Shown here: positions 53,296-64,000 of the stretch, in pieces
How the letters are laid out: every line of letters begins with the position of its first letter
Position numbering within the stretch: the stretch's first letter is position 1
NCBI GenBank assembly: GCA_029817715.1
Contig: JARUPY010000605.1
Coordinates: 62,001 to 126,000, forward strand
Reading direction: 5' to 3'
DNA: 64,000 bases
Source of the DNA: Melastoma dodecandrum
Taxonomy: Eukaryota > Streptophyta > Magnoliopsida > Myrtales > Melastomataceae
Notes under the pieces: generated by a model
The model's database searches: none
Told to the model about the DNA's origin: nothing
Seen by the model: the letters and a program-made list of their open reading frames with translations, nothing else
Position numbers and translations under genes: made by a program

Positions 53296-56200
53296 ATGAG
53301 ACAATCTTCTTCTGGGATCAGTGATTCGCCTCAGGAAGGTAAGACTTCAGTTTATCTACTTAGTAGTTATCTACCACTGCATCTAGTGATCAAATAAGCT
53401 GCTTTTTGGGCTTCTACAACCTATTTTGCTAACAGTGCATCTTACTGGCCTGCTGCATCATTTGGGAAAATTGATTCCGTTTGTTGGTATTAGTTTACTT
53501 GCTTAGTTATCTGGACTTTGGAGTGAGATCGTTGTGGACATGATGATGTTTTTATGTCATGCAAAATGGGGACCTCGATAGGGAAGTGCAGTTTCCTTGG
53601 GCACTATGTTGCTGTGAACCCTGAAAAGTATCTCCGTGCTCCTAGGCAATGTTGATATGCTGGCTATTTGACGTGTCCATGTGCAATTCGAAGACTACTC
53701 TCTTACATGTTCTGGTTCTATTTATAGGGGAGAAGAAATGTTTGAACTCCGAGTTGTGGCATGCCTGTGCTGGGCCTCTTGTTTCTCTGCCTACTCTTGG
53801 GAGCCGTGTCGCCTACTTCCCACAGGGGCATAGTGAACAGGTCATTAACTTGAATGCCGTCTCATGTCTGTGGAGGGCACCGGCATGCACCCAGTCAGAA
53901 TGAGTGGCATGAATTCTCGTTTTATTTTGCCTGAACTTGGTAATGCTCACAGGTGACTGCTTCCACCAACAAGGAAGTGGATGCTCACATCCCAAATTAT
54001 CCAAGCTTACCTCCACAACTTATGTGCCAACTTCACAATGTCACTATGCATGTGAGTTTCAGGTTTTTCAAGATACATCTACCTGTATTTATTTTCATTT
54101 GATGCATTTCTGATTTTATAAATTTTAGGCTGATGTGGAAACGGATGAGGTATATGCTCAGATGACCCTGCAGCCACTGAGCCAGGTAACTTATCTATCT
54201 GGGATTGTTTAATTTAATCTTCAAACTTCTTTTTCCTCACAATGCGTTTTACTTTTAGGAAGAACAAAAAGATATATATCTCCTCCCTTTAGAGTTGGGT
54301 TGTCCAAGTAAACAGCCAACCAACTACTTTTGCAAGACACTTACTGCTAGTGATACCAGCACTCATGGAGGATTTTCTGTTCCTCGTCGAGCAGCAGAGA
54401 AAGTCTTTCCTCCTCTTGTATGTCATGCTTGACCTTGAACAATCTGCCTCATTTTTTACTTCCAGTTTCTACCTTGGACCCACAGATCACTTCATATTGT
54501 GGATGAGATTTGTTGTTTACTCATAACTGTTCTGAAACATTTCCCAGGATTACTCACTGCAGCCTCCAGCTCAAGAATTGATTGCTCGGGATCTCCATGA
54601 TAATGAGTGGAAGTTCCGACACATATTTCGAGGTCTGATCTCCAAGTTCACCCACTTCTCGTCACAGCTATGCAGGAATTTTTTCATGTTTGTTGCATTG
54701 CATTCAAGCTTTTCTCTTTCTTGTGAAAATGTAGAATATCTTCTCTGCATTTGATTACGATAGACTTCGAATTAGATTGCGTGAAGCATAGAGAAGAAAA
54801 TCAGCAGATTCGAACTGTATTGACTAATGCTTGACTTTCCCATGGGCACATGTTCCTCAAGCTTACCCGTGTCAAACATTTATATAAATTTTTTTCGTCG
54901 TGGGTCCTATCTAATTGTTGCACCAATTGATAGGGCCTGTGACTGCGAGTCATCCTATGATTTCTTTCTATTTTGTGTTTGTTGAGGGGGTATCAGTTGA
55001 ATGTTGGTGTTGGTAATGATGGAGAAATGAAGAAATTTCTGTCCTCTGATTATCTAACATACTGAAATTGATCATCCAATAAAGTGGAAAGTGTTCTCAT
55101 ATTTTACCGAATGTCGTATATCAATCTTTCAAATTATTTTAAATGGATCCCTAAATTGATTGATATGATACTGAAAGAACTACATCCTGGTTCTCCACTC
55201 CTTTGGTTGACCACTGCATTTTGCGTTCAAATATACAGGCCAGCCCAAGAGGCATCTTCTTACAACAGGGTGGAGTGTGTTTGTCAGTGCTAAGAGACTC
55301 GTGGCTGGTGACTCTGTTCTCTTTATCTGGTAATATTGTGACATTTAATTCGATGATGTTGGGTGGATTGTCTAAACTATCGTATGTGGAGGAAGAATGC
55401 ATGAGTTGTTACTTTACTGGAGTCCTTCCTTATGGCGTACCTTTCCATTATGTCTCAAGCGATCCGTCACATGAACAAATCTCGCTACACCTTGCCTTTT
55501 TGCCATAGGAATGACAAGAATCAACTACTTCTGGGAATACGGCGTGCAGTTCGTCCGCAAACTGTGATGCCTTCATCCGTTCTGTCCAGCGACAGTATGC
55601 ATATTGGCCTTCTTGCCGCAGCCGCTCATGCAGCTGCCACAAACAGCCGCTTTACAATCTTTTATAACCCTAGGTGCAGTAACTTGTTGTCACATTGAAT
55701 ATATTGATATCGATAACTGGTAATGTTTGACGTTTCTTTGTACAGGGCAAGCCCTTGTGAATTTGTTATACCTTTGGTCAAGTATGTGAAAGCCGTCTAT
55801 CATGCAAGGATCTCGGTGGGAATGAGATTTCGAATGCTTTTCGAGACGGAGGAGTCCAGTGTCCGCCGGTAAAATTCTGACAACCGCCATACTGGCCAAT
55901 TATGCTAGGCATGCTTTATCATCTGGTCCGCTGAGTGTTGGACCTTATAAGGCATTCTGTGAACACAGCTGTTTTTCAGTTTGCAGTCAATTCACTGACG
56001 ACTCATTTGTTTTGTACTGAAGATAATCTTCCTTGCGGTGGCCTTTTGACTATATCTTTGGCACCAGTTTAACATGCTCTTCTAGTCGCGTTATATGCTG
56101 ATATATTTTTGCACTCACTATTCTATATCACACCGTTTGTTGTATTGTCTTCTGTGTTTTAGTATTTTATCCCCTTGCATCCTGTCCAGTTCTATAGCGT

Positions 56201-58612
56201 GAAATATTTCATTCTTTATTTTTGCTTTGTATATCACTTACTTCCATATTGTTCTTGCAGATACATGGGAACAATAACTGGCATTAGCGATTTAGATCCT
56301 GTTCGCTGGCCTAACTCCCATTGGCGCTCAGTGAAGGTTGATTTAGGAAAACTAGGAAAAACTTGACTTCGGAGCCTCTTTTCCATCAAACATTAGACAA
56401 CCAACTTGAACATAAAGGATCTATTTCTAGTGTATTGGATAACGTGGAAATTCTTTCTGAAATGCAGGTTGGATGGGACGAGTCCACTGCCGGGGAGAGG
56501 CAACCTAGAGTGTCATTGTGGGAGATCGAACCACTGACAACATTCCCAATGTATCCTTCCCCATTTCCGTTAAGGCTGAAACGCCCTTGGACTTCCGGTT
56601 TACCTAATTTCTCGGGTATCCCTGGTATGGTTTAATCACCTCTCATAAGATTATTGCAGCTGCTGCACGCTTCATCATCTTCTGACCAGCTTGTTTTCTT
56701 GTGACATAGTTCTGAAAGACGGGGATATGAGTGTTACTTCTCCTCTAATGTGGCTGCAAGGGGGCCTTGGACACCCTGGAGTTCCATCTATGAATTTACA
56801 GGGGATCGGGAGAAGTGGAGTACCTTGGATTCAACAAAAGTTCGACGGGTCTACTCCTGGTCTGCAGCCCGACTTGTATGATCCAATGACTGCTGCTGCT
56901 GTCTTCCAGGAAATTAGGACAGTCAATCCTTCGAAAAATCTGTTTCAGTCTGTTATGCAAGTCCAGCAGTCGCCAGATATCACCGGGACTTCTTCGTTCC
57001 TCCATAGGCAAATGTTGCTGCAATCTCAATCTCCTCCAGCTATTTTTCGGGGTTCTCAAGATGACAGTGTTCCTTCCCGAGCTCATGGGATTCAACAGGA
57101 GTTGCTCCCCAGCCAAAATATCCTTTTCAGTCATCATCAGCAGCAACAGAAACAGCCGCAGCAACATAAACTTTCAGAGTCTCCACAACTCACCCCACTA
57201 TCCGCTCAACCACAACTCTCGAATCCTCTGTCCCCCCTACAACAGCTTGCTTCTTCTAGTCAATCACACTCTGCTTCTCCTCACCCAGTCTCACAGTGCC
57301 AGCAAATAAGCTTTTCTGAGAGTAATGGGAGCATGGCGGGTGCCTCTGATGTGTCATCAATGCAAAGTTTCTTGGGCTCTTTACCAGGTGGAGCATCACA
57401 TCTGATCAGTTTGACAGGATCCACTAATGTAATCCATTCTTCCTTTTCGTCATTAAGAGATTAATATTAGTCAAAGTCCTCTAAGTATCTGCCCTGCAGG
57501 TAGAGCAACTGGGAACATCTCAATCGAATGGCTTCGGACTTACAAGTTTATTGCCTCCTTTTCCCGGGAGAGATTGTTCACCATATCAAAGTGCTGCTTA
57601 CCCCAACAACAGTCTTTTGTTTGGAGTGAACATGGACTCTTCTCCTATTTTGCTGCAAAATGGGATGTCTCAACTTAGAAATGTCAACAACAACAATGGA
57701 ACAGATGCTTTTTCTGGTCCATTTTCTGCCACTAGTTATACTGGTGTTGCTGGTGCAGATTTTCCATTTAACCCAGATACGAGAGCATCAAGTTGTGTTG
57801 GTGAATCGGGTTTCTTGCAGTCTTCAGAGAATGTGGACCAAGCAAACCCTTCGAGTGGAACCTTTGTGAAGGTGCGTAGTATACATAGAAAATCTCGAAC
57901 CTTTCATTTATTATTTTCACAGCTGCCGCAAAATTATGTTTTATCTTGCGCCTTTTATTTTCCTTTTCCTTATAATACATAGAAAAGAATTTGGGCAGAG
58001 TATCCATTTGACTGTCAACAAGTTGTTACTCTGGTTATTGTTGAATTTATGGACCTTAACTTCTTTATGTCCACTGATAGCTTTTATGATTACTCCACAG
58101 GTTCACAAATCGGGGTCCTTTGGTAGGTCTTTGGATATTTCCAAGTTCAGCAGCTATGATGAGTTGCGCGTTGAACTTGCTCGATTGTTTGGCCTTGAAG
58201 GCCTACTAGAGGACCCTCAGAGATCAGGCTGGCAGCTTGTATTTGTTGACCGGGAGGATGATATTCTTCTCCTCGGCGACGACCCTTGGCAGTGAGTACT
58301 TATTCTTGTTCAGCTACTTCCCTGAGTTCGTACCAATGAAACCAATAATTTGTGTATATGGGATCTTGGCGGTTGGTTTAACTAATGACACATTTCTGCG
58401 AAAATATGTTCAGGGAGTTTGTGAACAGTGTCTGGTACATCAAGATTCTTTCTCCTCTGGAAGTACAGCAACTGGGGAAGAAAGGCTTCCGTCCAGGCAA
58501 TCCCTCCTCGATCCATAGGCCCGGTGCTGGGAATTGTGATAACTTTGGGAGTCAGAATGACCTGAGGAGCTCCGGCAGTGTGATTGCCCCTATGGGCTCT
58601 CTTGAATACTGA
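53296..58612 (+). CDS. ARF8: Auxin response factor, ARF8-like (ARF6/8 clade)
   Basis: An activating transcription factor that binds TGTCNN auxin elements and controls flower and root development. Fifteen GT-AG exons, all in phase: 53296-53338, 53728-53840, 53953-54051, 54129-54185, 54259-54417, 54548-54632, 55239-55329, 55509-55673, 55746-55868, 56261-56336, 56468-56624, 56710-57428, 57500-57871, 58101-58291, 58414-58612; 882 residues. Domains: dimerisation/B3 region ([60 protein letters not shown]), ARF ancillary domain ([32 protein letters not shown]), Gln/Ser/Pro-rich middle region as in activator ARFs, and a C-terminal PB1 domain ([36 protein letters not shown]). The tail [14 protein letters not shown] favours ARF8 over ARF6. 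An intact miR167 site lies in exon 14. Confidence 0.92.
58220..58240 (+). promoter_or_regulatory. miR167 target site in ARF8 mRNA
   Basis: The segment around ATCAGGCTGGCAGCTTGT, encoding part of RSGWQLVF at the start of the PB1 domain, is the conserved miR167 complementary site of ARF6/ARF8 genes. Cleavage here limits ARF8 expression in other plants. Confidence 0.88.
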
Positions 58613-58898
58613 AGCCATCTTGCTTAACCATAAAGATACTCTAGTCGCAGTAATTTCTATTTACGTTGTCGTCCCATATAATCTCCTCGGGTCATCTTCT
58701 CTGGACTTCTGTATTACTGTATCGCTTGTTTTGTTTATCTAGTCTGGTCCTAAATGTATTACAACAATTAAAGGAAAGGCCGTCCTCTCCTAGTGCAATG
58801 TATGCTGTTGTTGTATTGAACAAAATACACTATGCAAAGTTCCGACTATGTCATGGAAGGAGTGGTTCTTGCCGGAAACGGGGGAACTCGTAATGACA

Positions 58899-61329
58899 TC
58901 ACCAGCTTTGGCTCGACAACAGTGGGTCCTCATCCCCATCAGTCAGCATAATGACGTCGTGGTCACCATAGTTATATCCATGTGCTTCACTCGCGCCTCG
59001 TTGACTTTGCAGAGCTCCGGAAGGAAAATTGGTTCTCCTGATGTCGTCCAGCTCTGTGCTCACGTCTTTCATCGAGGGTCGATTACGGCCATGCAAGTGC
59101 AGGCACCTCTTTGCGAGACTGGCGACCCTGACAATCTCCTCTTGTCCACCTTGCTTCATCACCTGAGGGTCGATGATGTCGAACAGCTGGTTTTCCTCCA
59201 TGGAAGTTATGAAGTAAGTCGCGAGGCTTCTCCCTTCTTCGGCTCTGGCCAAGGAGATCGGCTTTTGTCCTGTCAAGAGCTCGACAAGCACCACCCCGAA
59301 GCTATACACGTCACTCTTGTCCGTGTATTGGCTGGACTGGAAGTATTCTGGGTCCAAGTAACCGAACGTTCCTTGCACCAGTGTTGTCACGTGGGTTTGG
59401 TCTATGGAAACGGATTTCGAGGTTCCAAAATCAGCGACTTTTGCCCGATACTTCTCGTCGAGGAGGATATTGCTGGACTTGATATCCCTATGATAGATTG
59501 GTATGGATGCGGCCGAGTGTAAGTAGAATAGGGCCCCTGCCACTTCTGCTGCAATACGCAGACGCACCTCCCAGGTCACCAGGAACTCCTCGTTAGGATT
59601 GTGCAGGTACTGGAAAAGTGTCCCATTTGGGATGAACTCATATACCAGGAGAGGAACCTCGGTTTCGAGACAAAATCCTAGTAACTTGACAACGTTCCGG
59701 TGATTGATCTGCGACAGGATGATAACTTCATTGATGAACTGCTCAAGCTTGTTCTCCTCCACCCCAGTCGACTTCTTGACCGCAACTATTCGACCGTCCG
59801 TCAGCATCCCTTTGTACACAGTTCCTTGCCCACCCTTGCCAAGGACTCTGCTCTCATTAAAATTGTCGGTTGCAATTCCTAATTCCTTCGAGGCGAAAAC
59901 TCTGCTCTTCTCCACCATTCCATCGGGTGAATCAAGTTGCTGCTGCAGCAAAAGCCCTCCGTTTTGCTTAAAATACTTCTTCTTCAGGTTGATTTCCTGC
60001 CTCTTCTTAATAAATCTGTGAAGCCTCCACAAGCCGAAGAGCAGAAGCAGCACCCCTATTGCAGATCCAATCCCTACACCACGAGAAATGACTAAGAATA
60101 CACTTCAATTAAAGCAATGCATTTCGTCTGTTGAATGGTTGCAAGCCATACTTGCCTATCATTACGAACTTGGCAGTCCGGCCAGTATCGACACATTTGA
60201 ATGTTCCAGGTTCATTTACACATGTTTTGCACGAACTGTCGTTCATATATTCACACTCGTTGATATCTGCAAAAGATACGAGATGAAGAGTCACCTCAGC
60301 AGCTGTTAGAATAAATAATCGAATTGTTCAAGGAGTAAGGAATCAAGACGAGAAGCAGAGTGACAGGGTAGGTAGATTGCCTTGACATCCATCAGCCAGG
60401 TAAGGGTTTCCGCTGTAGCCCCTGTGACAGTAACACTGGTAGAACGGCTTCTGGTTGAATGCTTCAGTGATCAGGCTATTTGCACCACAAGAACGCAAAT
60501 TATCGCTTTTCAATTGATTGTAGAGATCAGTGCCATTTGAGATCCCCCATTCAAGCACCACAGGGACCATTTGACTGTTGAGGAGTAAGGACTTTAGTCC
60601 TGAATATCTCAACTCCGACCACGACTGATCGGCCAGGAATGCAAAGTTGCACTCCTCGTCCCCTGCCTCCTTGAAATCCACTGTAAAATCCTGAAGATTA
60701 GAAGGAAGATTCGTCTGGCAACAACTGCTGTTGGTTGGACACGTTCCAATAGAGCTAAAATTCCCATCCCTACATTCAGACTTGCAACCGAACACTTCAG
60801 ACTTGCTGCTGCTGCTGCAGGAAGCACAACCAAACTGTGTGGACTCGCTGCTGGTCATCAAAGCCAAGAGGTTGCATCCAATTGCAGTGAAAACATTCAT
60901 CGTCTGGGAGAAAATGAATTGGCTCCCTTTCAAGTTCACTGGGATGCCAGTTCCGCTACCTGCACAGCTCGCGTTTGAAAACATAGGGATGCTGATCTGG
61001 ATCATCCCATTTACCCCGATCTGATAGTAATCTGGCAATGAGATGTTGAGCACCTCGGAGGCGATCTTCTTCAGGTACGGTGTCGACGAATTTGAGTTGC
61101 TTCGACTTCGACAGTCTATCTCGTACCACTCGTCCAGGAAGCAGCCGGGTCCGACTCCAAAGGGGAAAGGGATGGGAACACCTCCACATTCTGCCGTACA
61201 ATTGGGCTTGGATCCAGAAGGTGATTCTGCCGATGAATGAACGTTTACTGCTAATCCTTGAAGCAGAACAAACACGAGGAGCACCAGCCGCGACATCATG
61301 AAAAGGGCTTCTTTGCAGAGAAGAAACAA
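58899..61329 (-). CDS. Wall-associated receptor kinase (WAK/WAKL)
   Basis: A plasma-membrane receptor kinase that binds pectin and signals cell-wall state. Exons 61329 (or 61299)-60381, 60266-60156 and 60073-58899 give 734 residues from the ATG at 61299, which I prefer because it starts directly at the signal peptide ([20 protein letters not shown]). Order: galacturonan-binding GUB_WAK domain ([20 protein letters not shown]), Cys-rich region, EGF-like [16 protein letters not shown], transmembrane segment ([11 protein letters not shown]), kinase with [17 protein letters not shown] lysine, [17 protein letters not shown] and [11 protein letters not shown]. The kinase is RD-type and complete. Both introns have GC in place of GT at the donor (GCAATC after 60381, GCAAGT after 60156), yet the joined frame is correct. 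The EGF region is short, with a single recognisable EGF module. Confidence 0.9.
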
Positions 61330-62372
61330 ACCGAACGGGGATTATCGATCGTGTTTGATCTGACTTTCTGTTTGGCCCTTTAAAGGAGATTTCACCATGG
61401 ATGCTTCCAAGGACTAATGACCTGTTAAACGCTCGCTTTCATTCGTTGCAGCATACGAATATTGACCCAGAAGAGCCTTGGCCGTCATTGACTGGATCAC
61501 GTAGAATGAGTCCGAATGACTCGATATGTCATGCCTGCCACACGGCGATCTTCGCATGAGGAATAAGGTTGCCAGACATGTTGCGGTCTATGAACGATGG
61601 TAGACATGAATTAAAATCTCGGGCCTGAATTAATTAATAGAAGCCTATACAAAAACCATCAGGTTAGCCCATCATATGAATGGAGGATAAAAGATTATTA
61701 AGGCTGCGAATTCATACTAAGTCTACGATGGGTGAAAGAGACTGAGTCTACGCAGTCGAATCCAGATTCTACGGAAATTAAAAAATATCTTGACTCCGAT
61801 ATTCCAGAAAGAGGGTTACCATATCCCCGAGACAATATTCTAACCGAAAAAAATAGGGAAAAATGTGATTCATGTCTTAGGATATCATATTAAATATAAA
61901 AGGAAGTAAGATTTTCTTTAAACAACACATATATTCATCTAAGTCTAAAAGTGCGTTGTTTGTCTAACAACTCTCAGTTCTCAGCCCTCAACATTCCGCT
62001 TTCCAACATTTTGTTTCCGATTTGCGTCCAAACCATTCCGTCGTCCGACCTTCGTGCACATCTGCATCTGCATCCGTTACACCACCGGAGCGGAGATCAT
62101 ATTCCACCGCTCAAGTCATGAAAAATTTCGGACGATCAAAGAAATTGTTGCCAAGATTGGCAAAATGAAAATGAGATAATTCAAGACTGGCAACTTAGTA
62201 TAAATATATATATAATATTTTATTACCGTACATATATAAGTGCAACCTAGTTGTTATTAGGCATTATATACGAACACGGATATATTGTCTTTTTTTAAGC
62301 AGTTGCCTGTCCGCTGCCTTCTCCTCTCTTTCTTTATTCATGCGGACCACACAACGAACTGACTTGTCCAGC
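61330..62372. other. Upstream region of the WAK gene
   Basis: The first ~225 bp (to 61555) are the WAK leader and promoter, copied again at 62435-62660. The remainder is AT-rich spacer (for example 62195-62222) with no gene recognised. Confidence 0.55.
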
Positions 62373-62660
62373 GGAAAGGGACGGGAACACCTCCACATTC
62401 TGCCATACAATTGGGCTTGGATCCAGAAGGTGACAAACCGAACGGGGATTATCGATCGTGTTTGATATGACTCCCTGTTTGGCCCTTTAAAAAAGATTTC
62501 CCCATGGATGCTTCCTAGGACTAACGACCAGTTTAATGCTCGCTTTCATTCGTTGCAGCAGACGAATATCGACAGAAGATGAGACTTGGCCGTCATTTAC
62601 TGGACCGCGTAGAATGAGTCCGAACGACTCGATATGTCATACCTGCCACACGGCAATCTT
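62373..62660 (-). pseudogene. Duplicated 5' fragment of the WAK gene
   Basis: 62373-62434 matches 61163-61224 of WAK exon 1 (the region encoding [14 protein letters not shown]). 62435-62660 matches 61324-61555, the leader and promoter. The ~100 bp between, with the start codon and signal peptide, is missing. The rest of the gene is absent, so it cannot encode a receptor. Confidence 0.85.
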
Positions 62661-63600
62661 TTCTTAATACAGATGCCATTCGATGGTTCAAGTATAGTAA
62701 TCGCTCAGCATGAAGGAACAGAAAGGTCGCAGTGTATGAAAGATCTGAAGTTAGAGAACTCTTCGACGTCGATGAATATTCAAACCCTTGAATCCTCACG
62801 CAGCTGCAACAAGTTATTCGCTAACTGCCAAACGCGGCATCGGACAAGTCTTTCGTGGTGAAATTCAAACCGATGCCAAGCGATGCCGCAAGGCAGTCCT
62901 TCTGTGTCTATTTTTATTATATTATTTTATTTTTTGGGCCGGGCATCGTTTGGTCATTGGATTTAAAAGCGAGCCCCTCTTGAATTCAAGTCCACTTGCC
63001 TGAATTACAGACACTATGCCGAATCGACTGACATTTTTGTGATAGGTTGTGTGCATGTCCCTATAAAATTTATGATTTCTAGAATTGTTTTACCCAATTG
63101 AAGTGTCCGTACGCTGGAGTTCTCTTAGTTTTTTCTGAAGAGGTTATTCAACAACGGTGAGCTCGATGGGGAGTCCTTTCTCCTTGGCTATCAACGGTTT
63201 TATCGTGTGGTTGGATGCATATGCTCGTGCCTTACTGCCGAACCGAAGACTACTATATCCCCAGCCGAAATGGTTCTTGCCTTAATGGTCTCAGCTCCTC
63301 CGGCTATATCGACATCTCATCCATTTCCCAGGAAATTCAAAGTGGGAGGCGGCGGAAGGGAAATTGCCCTGTTGACTGACTGCTTGGGAACTGGTGGCGA
63401 AGGGAAATTTGTTAGAAAAATCAATCCAATGATCACCGCAATCGAATTTAGGACACGAAAAGTGTGGAAACATACCCGATTCAGATATGCAAACAACGAA
63501 GGGGAAAAGACGGTGATCTGGGTCTTCCTCTCCCTGACTTGCCGACGGCCGATGGAGTGCCTGTTAGGGTTAGGGCAAGTAGGAGAGGGGACCTAGCACC
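62661..63600. other. Intergenic, right part
   Basis: Open frames here (for example 63207-63596) resemble no family I know. I see no gene. GCACC at 63596-63600 would be the target-site duplication of the copia element. Confidence 0.45.
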
Positions 63601-63875
63601 TGTTAAAATAAGGTGAGACGTACCCTTCCATCACGGGCTTACGTCAACACACTGGGCCTACACCGAATGCCGTCCAGCCCACATCAATCACTAAATGAGA
63701 TGTCGCAAAAGCTTGAATAAGAGATCACCTAAATAAAAGAGCTATCATGCATTGTCTCGTATATCGTAATACAGCCTATTTTATAAAAAACTGAAATCGG
63801 TAATTGATTATAGCCCAATAAGAATTTTATAAAAAATAAAAATAAAATAATAAAGGTTAAAATAAAATTCCAACA
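63601..63875 (-). repeat. Ty1/copia LTR (3' LTR of a minus-strand element)
   Basis: It runs TGTTAAAATAAGG to ATTCCAACA (TG...CA, 275 bp). The minus strand just before it reads CCCAAGTGGGAGAA, the polypurine tract typical of Ale-like copia elements, so this is the 3' LTR of an element extending off the right edge. Confidence 0.7.
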
Positions 63876-64000
63876 TTCTCCCACTTGGGCTATGATCAAT
63901 TACAAAGCTTTAAAATAAACATTTTACTTTTGAAAATGACTCTCAGGCTGTATACAACAATGGCCATAACAAAAACACAATATACGAGACAACATCTCAA
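63876..64000 (-). mobile_element. 3' end of a copia retrotransposon, cut by the window edge
   Basis: The sequence starts TTCTCCCACTTGGGC next to the LTR. That is the complement of a copia polypurine tract (GTGGGAGAA). No coding sequence is visible within the 125 bp available. Confidence 0.6.

Noticed and set aside
63207..63596. Plus-strand open frame of 129 codons near the right edge
   Set aside because: No family resemblance, odd composition, and it ends at the copia target site; probably chance.

Overview
The window is nuclear DNA of a flowering plant, most likely a woody eudicot. It holds intron-rich plant gene families (NOT3, MYB-CC, GID4, ACHT thioredoxin, NAC, ARF8, WAK) separated by AT-rich spacers, and plant Ty3/gypsy and Ty1/copia retrotransposons take up almost half of it. 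I could not place it in a family from sequence alone.

Left part (1-22 kb). The 5' half of a NOT3-like gene (CCR4-NOT subunit) runs off the left edge on the minus strand; exon 5 is frameshifted. About 200 bp upstream of its ATG lies a nested pair of retrotransposons. Element 1 is a decayed chromovirus on the plus strand (1563-6695 plus 19115-19340, TSD CAAAC). Its 3' LTR is split by Element 2, a much younger Tat-lineage element on the minus strand (6696-19109, TSD GTTAG, near-identical LTRs). Between its pol and 3' LTR, Element 2 carries a plus-strand gene. That gene has a TATA box, at least five phase-0 introns, a plant-mobile-domain-like region and a coiled-coil end. Beyond the nest is a PHR1-type MYB-CC transcription factor gene (minus strand).

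Middle part (22.98-34.31 kb). Element 3 is a complete Athila-type retrotransposon with TSD CTGAT and tRNA-Asp-type PBS. It has one uninterrupted 1766-codon gag-pol frame and a second ORF of the plant-transposon-protein type. Its LTRs and the pol-ORF2 spacer carry arrays of the palindrome TGCAGCTGCA, set in pairs 21-22 bp apart (27 units in all). I found no standard feature that explains these arrays.

Right part (34.3-64 kb). This is gene space: GID4-like (plus), ACHT-type chloroplast thioredoxin (minus), a NAC factor (minus), an ARF8-like auxin response factor with an intact miR167 site (plus), and a wall-associated kinase with two apparent GC-AG introns (minus). A broken duplicate of the kinase 5' end lies upstream of it. 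The right edge cuts into a minus-strand copia element, of which the LTR and polypurine tract are visible. An almost 8 kb spacer between NAC and ARF8 shows no gene that I can support.

Exon boundaries were placed by hand from GT/GC-AG signals, reading-frame phase and family knowledge. No alignment or expression data were available.
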